This document shows positions 22,982 through 31,050 of a stretch of DNA of 33,309 nucleotides, piece after piece; within the stretch, counting starts at the first letter, position 1, and each line of letters starts with the position of its first letter. The DNA lies in the NCBI GenBank assembly GCA_964613675.1, contig CAZTIH010000012.1:1-33309 (forward strand), given 5' to 3'. Made by a program: the position numbers and the translations under genes. Under the pieces are notes generated by a model, which worked only from the letters and a program-made list of their open reading frames with translations, did no database searches and was not told the origin of the DNA. This DNA is from DAIUCA01 sp964613675 (lineage in GTDB: Bacteria; Pseudomonadota; Gammaproteobacteria; Competibacterales; Competibacteraceae).

Positions 22982-24233
22982 GATTCGCAACTACACCCTA
23001 AACTTCGGCCCCCAACATCCTGCCGCGCACGGCGTTCTGCGTCTGGTACTGGAAATGGACGGCGAAGTCATTCAACGCGCAGATCCCCATATCGGTCTGC
23101 TACACCGTGGTACAGAAAAGCTCGCCGAAAGCAAACCCTTTAATCAAAGTATTGGTTATATGGATCGGCTGGATTATGTCTCGATGATGTGTAACGAGCA
23201 TGGTTATGTATTGGCGATTGAGAAGCTATTGGGCATTGAACCGCCGAAGCGGGCGCAGTACATCCGCGTGATGTTCGATGAGATTACGCGGATTCTGAAT
23301 CATCTCTTATGGCTCGGCGCCCACGCACTGGATGTCGGGGCAATGTCGATGTTTCTGTACTGTTTCCGCGAGCGTGAAGATTTGATGGATTGCTACGAAG
23401 CGGTGAGCGGTGCGCGTCTGCACGCGACTTACTATCGTCCAGGCGGGGTCTATCGCGATTTGCCCAACGAGATGCCCTTCTATCATCACAGCCCCAACGG
23501 TGCCCATTCTCTGCGGGAAATTGCCGAACTCAATGCGCAACGTAAGGGGTCACTACTCGATTTTATAGAGCGATTTACCGACCGCTTTCCGGGCTGTGTC
23601 GATGAATACGAAACGCTCTTAACAGACAATCGGATTTGGAAACAACGCACGGTAGGGATTGGCGTGGTGACTCCTGAGCGGGCGTTGCAACTCGGTTTTA
23701 CGGGGCCAATGCTGCGCGGCTCGGGGATTGCGTGGGATTTGCGCAAAAAACAGCCCTACGAAACTTACGATGAAGTCGACTTCGATATTCCGATTGGGAC
23801 AAATGGCGATTGTTATGACCGCTATCTAGTGCGCATTGAAGAGATGCGCCAGTCAAATCGCATTATTCAGCAGTGCGTCAAGTGGTTACGCAACAACCCA
23901 GGCCCCGTCATGCTTGAAGATCACAAGATTTCGCCTCCGAAACGCGAAGTGATGAAGAACGACATGGAAGCCCAAATCCACCACTTCAAGCTTTTTACAG
24001 AAGGTTACTGTGTGCCCGAAGGCGAAGTGTATGCCGCTATTGAACATCCGAAGGGCGAATTCGGGGTCTATATGATTTCTGATGGTGCCAATAAACCCTA
24101 CCGCGTCAAAGTTCGTGCCCCCGGATTTGCCCACATCTCGGCGATGGATGAGATGTCTAGGGGCCACATGCTGGCGGATGCGGTCGCCATTATCGGGACA
24201 CAGGACATCGTATTTGGGGAGATTGACCGCTAA
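22974..24233 (+). CDS. nuoD: NADH-quinone oxidoreductase subunit D
   Basis: A 419-residue quinone-site subunit related to [NiFe]-hydrogenase large chains. NFGPQHPAAHGVLRLVLE (residues about 9-26) and HIGLLHRGTEKL carry the conserved His residues of the ubiquinone pocket. YMDRLDYVSMM and the C-terminal DIVFGEIDR are typical. The start overlaps nuoC and GGGGGA precedes it. The stop overlaps the nuoE ATG (TAATG). Confidence 0.97.
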   Translation: MPEIRNYTLNFGPQHPAAHGVLRLVLEMDGEVIQRADPHIGLLHRGTEKLAESKPFNQSIGYMDRLDYVSMMCNEHGYVLAIEKLLGIEPPKRAQYIRVMFDEITRILNHLLWLGAHALDVGAMSMFLYCFREREDLMDCYEAVSGARLHATYYRPGGVYRDLPNEMPFYHHSPNGAHSLREIAELNAQRKGSLLDFIERFTDRFPGCVDEYETLLTDNRIWKQRTVGIGVVTPERALQLGFTGPMLRGSGIAWDLRKKQPYETYDEVDFDIPIGTNGDCYDRYLVRIEEMRQSNRIIQQCVKWLRNNPGPVMLEDHKISPPKREVMKNDMEAQIHHFKLFTEGYCVPEGEVYAAIEHPKGEFGVYMISDGANKPYRVKVRAPGFAHISAMDEMSRGHMLADAVAIIGTQDIVFGEIDR

Positions 24234-24748
24234 TGAGTCTGCCAAAAGTCAAAGAAGCCTCGAAACTGCATCTTCTATCCCATCACGCCATTGCAGAGAT
24301 CGACCGTTGGTTGGCCCGTTACCCTGCGGATCAGAAGCAGTCGGCCGTTTTGGGCGCGTTAAGAGAAGTACAACACGAGAACGGTGGTTATCTGACGACC
24401 GATCTGATGGATGCGGTGGCCGAATATCTGGAGATGCCCAAAATTGCCGTGTACGAAGTGGCCTCCTTCTATTCGATGTTTGAACTGAAACCCGTCGGCA
24501 AATACAGCATTTCTCTCTGTACGAATGTGTCCTGCATGTTGTGCGGAAGTGACGAAATTCTGAACCATCTCGAGAAGAAATTGGGCATCAAACTCGGTCA
24601 ATCGACACCCGATGGCAAGTTTTATCTGAAGCGCGAGGAAGAATGTCTTGCCGCCTGTAGCTTTGCGCCGATGATGCAAATTAACCATGTCTATTATGAA
24701 AATCTGACGACCGAAAAAGTCGATCAAATTCTCGACGAATTGGAGTAA
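24233..24748 (+). CDS. nuoE: NADH-quinone oxidoreductase subunit E
   Basis: A 171-residue thioredoxin-fold subunit carrying the 2Fe-2S cluster N1a. The ligands are visible as CTNVSCMLCG (about residue 96 on) and ECLAACSFAPMM (about residue 137 on). The upstream YEVASFYSMFEL segment is also characteristic. Its start overlaps the nuoD stop, and five bases separate it from nuoF. Confidence 0.96.
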   Translation: MSLPKVKEASKLHLLSHHAIAEIDRWLARYPADQKQSAVLGALREVQHENGGYLTTDLMDAVAEYLEMPKIAVYEVASFYSMFELKPVGKYSISLCTNVSCMLCGSDEILNHLEKKLGIKLGQSTPDGKFYLKREEECLAACSFAPMMQINHVYYENLTTEKVDQILDELE

Positions 24749-24753
24749 TTGAA

Positions 24754-26058
24754 ATGGCCGTTCAACAAAATCTAGTGTGCTACTTCACCCTCGACAAAAA
24801 AAATCCCTATAGCTTAGAAACTTATCTAGCCTGTGGCGGCTACGAAGCGTGGAAAAAAATTCTCGCAGGGGGCATGACCCAAGAGCAAGTCATTGAAGAA
24901 GTTAAAAAATCTGGCTTGCGTGGGAGAGGGGGTGCTGGCTTCTCAACGGGGTTGAAGTGGAGCTTTATGCCTCGCAATAAGCCCGGTCAGAAGTATATCG
25001 TCTGCAATTCAGACGAATCCGAACCCGGTACCTGTAAAGACCGCGATATTTTGCGTTACAACCCCCATGCCCTCGTGGAAGGGATGGCGATTGCCGGTTT
25101 CGCGATTGGGGCGACCGTGGGCTACAACTACATGCGCGGCGAGTGGATGGATGAACCGTCTGAGCGCTTTGAAGCGGCCGTTAAAGAAGCCTATGACGCG
25201 GGTTTTTTGGGCAAAAATATTCAAGGTTCCGGAATTGATTTCGATTTGTACGGTTCATTAGGCGCAGGAGCGTATATCTGCGGCGAAGAAACGGCACTTT
25301 TAGAATCTTTGGAAGGTAAAAAGGGACAGCCGCGATTCAAACCGCCGTTTCCCGCTAATTACGGTCTCTACGGCAAGCCCACAACGATTAACAACACCGA
25401 ATCGTTAGCTTCTGTCCCCATTATTCTGCGTAACGGTGCGGAATGGTTCTCGAATCTGGGCATCCCGGGGTCGGGGGGGATGAAAATTTTCTCGGTATCG
25501 GGTCATGTTAATCGGCCGGGTAACTTTGAAATTCCGATGGGAACCCCTTTTGCAGAACTTCTGCAACTCGCGGGTGGGGTGAAAAACGGTCGGCAACTCA
25601 AGGCCGTCATTCCGGGAGGATCTTCGGTCCCCGTTCTGCCCGGTGATCAGATGTTAAAGCTCAATATGGATTATGACAGCATCGGTAAAGGTGGCTCGAT
25701 GTTGGGATCAGGTGCGGTCATCGTGATGGATGAAACCACCGATATGGTCAAAGTTCTGCAACGGATTTCGCGCTTCTACTATTCTGAGTCTTGTGGCCAG
25801 TGTACGCCCTGTCGTGAAGGGACGGGCTGGCTGTACCGCGTGCTGACGCGCATTGTAGAAGGTAAAGGACGTTCGGAAGATCTCGATCTCCTCGACAGTG
25901 TGGCCGGAAAAATCATGGGGCACACGATTTGTGCATTAGGCGATGCGGCTGCCATGCCAGTGCAGAGTTTCTTAAACCATTTCCGCCATGAATTCGCTTA
26001 CTACATCGAACATAAGCGCAGCATGGTGGGTACGCCGACGCCCGCTGAAGCGGCTTAG
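24754..26058 (+). CDS. nuoF: NADH-quinone oxidoreductase subunit F
   Basis: A 434-residue NADH-dehydrogenase subunit with FMN and a 4Fe-4S cluster (N3). It shows the Gly-rich NADH/FMN motifs GLRGRGGAGFSTGLKW and GAGAYICGEETALLES, and the cluster motif SCGQCTPCREGTGW plus a fourth Cys in HTICALGDAA. Full length. GGAG precedes the ATG. Confidence 0.97.
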   Translation: MAVQQNLVCYFTLDKKNPYSLETYLACGGYEAWKKILAGGMTQEQVIEEVKKSGLRGRGGAGFSTGLKWSFMPRNKPGQKYIVCNSDESEPGTCKDRDILRYNPHALVEGMAIAGFAIGATVGYNYMRGEWMDEPSERFEAAVKEAYDAGFLGKNIQGSGIDFDLYGSLGAGAYICGEETALLESLEGKKGQPRFKPPFPANYGLYGKPTTINNTESLASVPIILRNGAEWFSNLGIPGSGGMKIFSVSGHVNRPGNFEIPMGTPFAELLQLAGGVKNGRQLKAVIPGGSSVPVLPGDQMLKLNMDYDSIGKGGSMLGSGAVIVMDETTDMVKVLQRISRFYYSESCGQCTPCREGTGWLYRVLTRIVEGKGRSEDLDLLDSVAGKIMGHTICALGDAAAMPVQSFLNHFRHEFAYYIEHKRSMVGTPTPAEAA

Positions 26059-26073
26059 AGAGGATTTTAAGAC

Positions 26074-28482
26074 ATGACAACCGAATGGGTCAGAATCGAA
26101 ATCGACGGCCAAGCGCTGGAGGCGCGTAAAGGGGCGATGATTATCGAAGTGACGGATGCAGCGGGCATTGAAATTCCGCGTTTCTGTTACCACAAACATT
26201 TGTCGATTGCCGCTAACTGTCGGATGTGTTTAGTCGAAGTCGAACAGGGCGGCCGTCCCGCGCCCAAACCTTTACCGGCCTGTGCTACCCCCATCATGGA
26301 CGGCATGAAGGTTCAGACCAAATCCCCCAAAGCCCTCGCCGCACAACAAGCGACGATGGAATTTTTGCTCATTAATCATCCCCTTGATTGCCCCATTTGC
26401 GACCAGGGTGGGGAATGCGAACTGCAAGACATTGCAATGGGCTATGGGGGCGATATTTCGCGATTTAGCGAACGTAAGCGGGCGGTACGCGATAAGGATA
26501 TTGGGCCTCTCGTGCAGACCGAAATGACGCGCTGCATCCACTGCACTCGCTGCGTGCGATTTGGCGAAGAAGTCGCTGGGTTACGCGAATTAGGGGCCAC
26601 AGGGCGCGGCGAACATGTTGAGATCGGAACGTATATCGAACACGCGATGATTTCTGAACTATCGGGAAATGTCATCGACCTGTGTCCCGTAGGCGCTTTG
26701 ACCAATAAGCCCGCCCGCTATACGGGACGCTCGTGGGAATATGTTCAACATCAAGGAGTTGCGCCTCACGACGGCGTTGGGGCCAACCTGTTCGTTCACA
26801 CGATTCGCAACCAAGTGAAGCGGGTGGTGCCTCGTGACAATGCGACGATCAACGAAACCTGGTTATCAGATCGCGACCGCTTCAGTTACGAAGCGATTAA
26901 CTCGCCTAATCGACTGACGAAGCCTTGGTTGAAAACGGTAGGGGAAACGGCGTGGGAAACGGCTCTGGAAACCGTCGCTAACGACTTGAAAGCGATCGTA
27001 AAACAATATGGTTCAGAACAAATTGGGTTTCTACTCTCCCCTTCTGCAACCCTAGAAGAACTTTATCTAGCACAACAGATCGCCCGCGGATTGGGATGCC
27101 ACAATGTCGATGTGAGATTGCGACAGATCGACTTTTCAGATGTCGGTAGTGACCCAAATTGTCCGTGGCTGGGGATGGCTATTGCCGATCTCGATCTGAT
27201 CGACACCGCACTTCTGATTGGAAGTAATCCGCGATTAGAACAACCGTTGCTAAATCATCGCTTGCGCAAAGCGTCGTTGAAAGGCGCTAAAATTATGGCG
27301 ATTAACGGGCGCTGTTACGATTTAAATTATGCGCTTTCCCAGGAAATTGCCGTGGCACCTAGCGAGTGGGTGGCTGTAGTTGCTGGCGTAGCGAAAGCTG
27401 TTGCAGAACAGCGTGGTGTTCAATTGCCGACTCAATTAACCCATCTCGTCCCGCAGAAAGCGATGTCTGCTGAACAAGAGATTGCAAGCACCTTAATTCG
27501 AGGGGTGGCAAAAGTGATTTTGGTGGGGCAGCAAGCACACATGCACCCACAATTCGCCGCTTTAAGAGCCTTGTCGGTGTTCATCGCGAAGCACACAGGG
27601 GCAACTTTAGGGTACTTGATGGAGGGCGGAAATGGAGTGGGGGCTTATTTGGCGGGGGCATTGCCGCACCGTTTACCGGGCGCAAAAACGGCTACTAAAA
27701 CGGGACTCACCGTTGATCAGATGTTAACCCAACCGCGTAAAGCCTATGTGTTGCTCGGTGTAGAACCCGAGTTAGATTGTCTGCAAAGTACAGTCGCCCT
27801 CAATGCTTTGAAACAGGCGGAGTTGGTGGTTTCACTAGCTGCGTTTAAGAATCTAGAAACCCAGCAGTATGCTCACGCAATCTTGCCAATTGCGACCTTT
27901 GCAGAAACTCCAGGGACTTTTGTCAACTTGGAGGGCCAATGGCAAAGTCAGCAGGCAGCTTGTCCCCCTGTTGGTGAAGCACGCCCCGCTTGGAAAGTCT
28001 TGCGTGTACTAGGTAACCTATTGAATTTACAGGTTTTTGATTATCTAACGGCTGAAGCAGTGCGTGAAGCGTTAGCGACACAGTGCAAAGATGTACAGCC
28101 CAACAATTTAGTTGAAAGCTCCACTTCCTTTGCTGCACCCAACCCGCCATCAGACAATCTGCAACGGATTATCGAGGTCCCGATTTATGGGGTAGATAGC
28201 ACAGTACGTAACGCAAAATCGCTACAAGCGACGCCGTTAGCAGACATCGCTAATAAAGTTGCGGTGCACCCAGAAACAGCACAATCACTCGGTTTACAGC
28301 CCAATGAGCGCATTCTGATTAGCGACAGTTTACAGAATTCTGTTGAACTGGATTGGCTTGCCGACGAGGGAATGCCTCATCGTTGCGTAGCGATAGCGAC
28401 GGCGCTTCCTAGCACAGTGATGCTTGGGGCGACGCAGACCAATTTCACGATTAGCGTCGCGCAACAGCGCCAACGTGCCTAA
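26074..28482 (+). CDS. nuoG: NADH-quinone oxidoreductase subunit G
   Basis: An 802-residue iron-sulfur subunit. The N-terminal ferredoxin domain has CYHKH, CRMC and PACATP for the 2Fe-2S cluster. DCPICDQGGECELQD and CIHCTRCVRF follow. The remainder is a molybdopterin-oxidoreductase-like domain that binds no molybdenum in complex I. The C-terminal third is the most diverged part and uses a more A+T-rich codon set. GAGAGGA precedes the ATG. It is followed by nuoH after 18 bases. Confidence 0.95.
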   Translation: MTTEWVRIEIDGQALEARKGAMIIEVTDAAGIEIPRFCYHKHLSIAANCRMCLVEVEQGGRPAPKPLPACATPIMDGMKVQTKSPKALAAQQATMEFLLINHPLDCPICDQGGECELQDIAMGYGGDISRFSERKRAVRDKDIGPLVQTEMTRCIHCTRCVRFGEEVAGLRELGATGRGEHVEIGTYIEHAMISELSGNVIDLCPVGALTNKPARYTGRSWEYVQHQGVAPHDGVGANLFVHTIRNQVKRVVPRDNATINETWLSDRDRFSYEAINSPNRLTKPWLKTVGETAWETALETVANDLKAIVKQYGSEQIGFLLSPSATLEELYLAQQIARGLGCHNVDVRLRQIDFSDVGSDPNCPWLGMAIADLDLIDTALLIGSNPRLEQPLLNHRLRKASLKGAKIMAINGRCYDLNYALSQEIAVAPSEWVAVVAGVAKAVAEQRGVQLPTQLTHLVPQKAMSAEQEIASTLIRGVAKVILVGQQAHMHPQFAALRALSVFIAKHTGATLGYLMEGGNGVGAYLAGALPHRLPGAKTATKTGLTVDQMLTQPRKAYVLLGVEPELDCLQSTVALNALKQAELVVSLAAFKNLETQQYAHAILPIATFAETPGTFVNLEGQWQSQQAACPPVGEARPAWKVLRVLGNLLNLQVFDYLTAEAVREALATQCKDVQPNNLVESSTSFAAPNPPSDNLQRIIEVPIYGVDSTVRNAKSLQATPLADIANKVAVHPETAQSLGLQPNERILISDSLQNSVELDWLADEGMPHRCVAIATALPSTVMLGATQTNFTISVAQQRQRA

Positions 28483-28500
28483 TTTTACAAGGGGGAGAGT

Positions 28501-29523
28501 GTGGAAGACGTCTTCAAAGTCGCACTAATTGTTATTCAGATTCTGATAATTGTCCTACCGCTCATGGCGAGCGTAGCCTATCTCACCTATGCCGAACGCA
28601 AGGTGATTGGCTACATTCAGATGCGCGTGGGGCCTAATCGCGTCGGCAAAATGGGGTTGTTACAACCGATTGCCGATGCAATTAAATTGATGTTCAAAGA
28701 GATCGTCGTCCCTTCGGGTTCTGATCGGTTTCTATTTGTCACAGCACCGATGCTGGCTTTAGCCCCTGCTTTAGCGGCTTGGGCGGTGATTCCTTTCGAT
28801 GATGGCATGGTGTTGGCTCGACTCGATGCGGGTCTGCTGTATCTGTTAGCCCTCACTTCACTAGGCGTGTACGGTGTGATTTTGGCGGGTTGGGCGTCCA
28901 ATTCAAAATACGCGCTGTTGGGGGCGATGCGATCTGCGGCACAGATTGTTGCGTACGAAATCGCTATGGGATTTGCACTCGTGGGCGTTCTGATGGCAGC
29001 GGGCAGCCTAAATTTAGGGAAAATCGTAGAGGCCCAAAGTGGAAGTATATTCCACTGGTTCTTACTGCCCTTACTTCCCTTGTTTATCGTATATTTCGTC
29101 TCTGGTGTCGCAGAAACCAATCGTGCTCCCTTCGATGTCGCGGAGGGAGAGTCTGAAATCGTGGCCGGTTTCCATGTTGAATACTCAGGAATGCTATTTG
29201 CTGTGTTTTTCCTTGCTGAGTATGCCAACATGATTCTCATTTCCGCCCTTACCGCGACCTTATTTTTAGGAGGTTGGTTGTCGCCCTTCCAAGGCATACC
29301 GATTCTCGATCCCTTGTTTAGTTGGGTGCCTGGTATCGTGTGGTTTCTTCTGAAGACCTGTGCGCTCTTATTCTGCTTCTTGTGGTTTCGTGCGACCTTT
29401 CCCCGTTATCGCTACGACCAAATTATGCGGTTGGGCTGGAAGGTTTTTATTCCGATCACGATTGTCTGGATTGTCGTATTGAGCGTTGCCATCATCGTTA
29501 AGTTACCCCCGTGGTTTGCTTAA
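28501..29523 (+). CDS. nuoH: NADH-quinone oxidoreductase subunit H
   Basis: A 340-residue membrane subunit with about eight helices that links the quinone cavity to the proton channels. TYAERKVIGYIQMRVGPNR (about residues 29-47), ETNRAPFDVAEGESE and the FHVEYSGM loop are the conserved cytoplasmic segments. The start is GTG with a strong AAGGGGGAG just upstream. A 50-base gap separates it from nuoI. Confidence 0.96.
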   Translation: MEDVFKVALIVIQILIIVLPLMASVAYLTYAERKVIGYIQMRVGPNRVGKMGLLQPIADAIKLMFKEIVVPSGSDRFLFVTAPMLALAPALAAWAVIPFDDGMVLARLDAGLLYLLALTSLGVYGVILAGWASNSKYALLGAMRSAAQIVAYEIAMGFALVGVLMAAGSLNLGKIVEAQSGSIFHWFLLPLLPLFIVYFVSGVAETNRAPFDVAEGESEIVAGFHVEYSGMLFAVFFLAEYANMILISALTATLFLGGWLSPFQGIPILDPLFSWVPGIVWFLLKTCALLFCFLWFRATFPRYRYDQIMRLGWKVFIPITIVWIVVLSVAIIVKLPPWFA

Positions 29524-29573
29524 TTTATGCTGCTAATTCAAGCAGTTAACCACCTAATTTTAGAGGATTTGTC

Positions 29574-30062
29574 GTGGAAGCCTTAACCCAACAAGTCAAA
29601 AGTTTTCTGATGTACGAGCTAATGATGGGTCTGAAAGTCACGGGAAAAAATCTGTTCGCTCGTAAAGTGACCGTGCAATTTCCCGAAGAAAAAACGCCTA
29701 CATCGCCCCGTTTTCGTGGACTTCATGCGTTGCGTCGTTACCCCAACGGCGAAGAACGCTGCATCGCATGCAAACTCTGCGAGGCAGTTTGTCCCGCATT
29801 AGCGATCACCATCGAATCTGAACCCCGTACCGATGGAACTCGTCGCACCACTCGTTATGACATTGACCTTTTCAAGTGCATCTATTGCGGTTTCTGCGAG
29901 GAAGCTTGTCCGGTCGATTCCATTGTCGAAACCCATGTGCATCACTACCACTTTGAGAATCGCGGTGAACAGATCATGACGAAGGAAAAGTTGTTGAAAA
30001 TCGGTGACATGTACGAAAAACAGATCGCCGCCAATCGTGCCGCTGACGCTCCCTATCGTTGA
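29574..30062 (+). CDS. nuoI: NADH-quinone oxidoreductase subunit I
   Basis: A 162-residue ferredoxin-type subunit that carries clusters N6a and N6b. Two four-Cys motifs are seen, CIACKLCEAVCPALAI and CIYCGFCEEACPVDSI. An N-terminal amphipathic segment precedes them. The start is GTG with AGAGGA seven bases ahead. Confidence 0.97.
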   Translation: MEALTQQVKSFLMYELMMGLKVTGKNLFARKVTVQFPEEKTPTSPRFRGLHALRRYPNGEERCIACKLCEAVCPALAITIESEPRTDGTRRTTRYDIDLFKCIYCGFCEEACPVDSIVETHVHHYHFENRGEQIMTKEKLLKIGDMYEKQIAANRAADAPYR

Positions 30063-30078
30063 TCTGAATGGGCTGCCA

Positions 30079-30675
30079 ATGACTTTTGAAAAAATTCTGT
30101 TCTATCTCTTTGCGGCGATTTTAGTGTTTTCTGCACTGCGCGTTATCAGTGCACGAAATCCCATTCATGCCGTACTTTTTCTCGTTGTCTGCTTCGTGGC
30201 AAGTTCTGGACTGTGGATGTTGCTCGAAGCAGAGTTTTTGGCCATCGCCCTTGTACTTGTCTATGTGGGCGCGGTAATGGTGTTATTCCTTTTCGTGGTG
30301 ATGATGCTCGACATCAATATCGCCGTGTTACGAGAGGGATTTGCACAATACCTTCCCATCGGCGCGGCGGTCGCGTTGACGATTGCAGGGATGATGATTT
30401 ATGTCGTGGGATCAGACTTTTTTGCATTACAACAGATGTCTGAGCCAAGGTCTGCCGATTACAGCAATACACGCGAACTCGGTTTGTTGTTATACACGAC
30501 TTATGTCTATCCCTTTGAAATTGCGGCCATGATCTTATTGGTAGCGATTGTCGCTGCAATTACGCTCACGATGCGTCGGCGTCCCGAAACGAAATACCAA
30601 GATCCTGGCCAGCAGATTAAAGTCCAAAGCAAAGACCGTCTGCGTATCATTTCGATGCCAGCAGAAAAAAAGTAA
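30079..30675 (+). CDS. nuoJ: NADH-quinone oxidoreductase subunit J
   Basis: A 198-residue membrane subunit with five hydrophobic helices. The conserved third-helix block LEAEFLAIALVLVYVGAVMVLFLF is evident in shorter pieces (EAEFLAIAL, VYVGAVMVLFLF), followed by MMLDIN. A longer frame from 30004 would overlap nuoI. ATG 30079 gives the normal N-terminus (FEKILFYLFA). It is followed by a terminator-like hairpin. Confidence 0.95.
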   Translation: MTFEKILFYLFAAILVFSALRVISARNPIHAVLFLVVCFVASSGLWMLLEAEFLAIALVLVYVGAVMVLFLFVVMMLDINIAVLREGFAQYLPIGAAVALTIAGMMIYVVGSDFFALQQMSEPRSADYSNTRELGLLLYTTYVYPFEIAAMILLVAIVAAITLTMRRRPETKYQDPGQQIKVQSKDRLRIISMPAEKK

Positions 30676-30684
30676 ACCAAACCG

Positions 30685-30716
30685 CCCGCTGACCTTGAGA
30701 TCAGCGGGTTTATTTT
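30685..30716 (+). terminator. Terminator-like hairpin between nuoJ and nuoK
   Basis: CCCGCTGA (30685-30692) pairs perfectly with TCAGCGGG (30701-30708) around an eight-base loop, and TTTATTTT follows at once. It begins ten bases after the nuoJ stop and ends 26 bases before the nuoK start, inside the operon. It would attenuate nuoK-N or protect the upstream message. Confidence 0.65.
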
Positions 30717-30741
30717 GACTAGAACTTTTAGAGGGGGGGTA

Positions 30742-31047
30742 GTGATTACACTCACAGATTATCTGATATTGGCGGCAATTCTTTTCTGCATCAGCGTCGC
30801 CGGTATCTTTTTGAACCGTAAAAATGTCATCGTTCTGTTGATGTGCATCGAGCTTATGCTGCTATCGGTCAACTTCAACTTTATCGCGTTCTCGCGTTTT
30901 TTAGACGACGCCGCAGGACAGATTTTCGTCTTCTTCATCCTTACGGTCGCGGCGGCGGAAGCAGCGATTGGCTTAGCGATTTTAGTGGTGTTATTCCGAA
31001 ATAAAAACACCATTAATGTCAGCGATTTAAACACCATGAAGGGTTAA
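30742..31047 (+). CDS. nuoK: NADH-quinone oxidoreductase subunit K
   Basis: A 101-residue three-helix membrane subunit of the antiporter module. FCISVAGIFLNRKNVIVLLM and the conserved Glu residues in CIELMLLSVN and AAAEAAIGLAI are present. I choose GTG 30742: AGAGGGGGG is just upstream and the length equals the usual 101 residues. The TTG at 30715 would lie in the T-tract of the preceding hairpin. Confidence 0.95.
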   Translation: MITLTDYLILAAILFCISVAGIFLNRKNVIVLLMCIELMLLSVNFNFIAFSRFLDDAAGQIFVFFILTVAAAEAAIGLAILVVLFRNKNTINVSDLNTMKG

Positions 31048-31050
31048 TTC

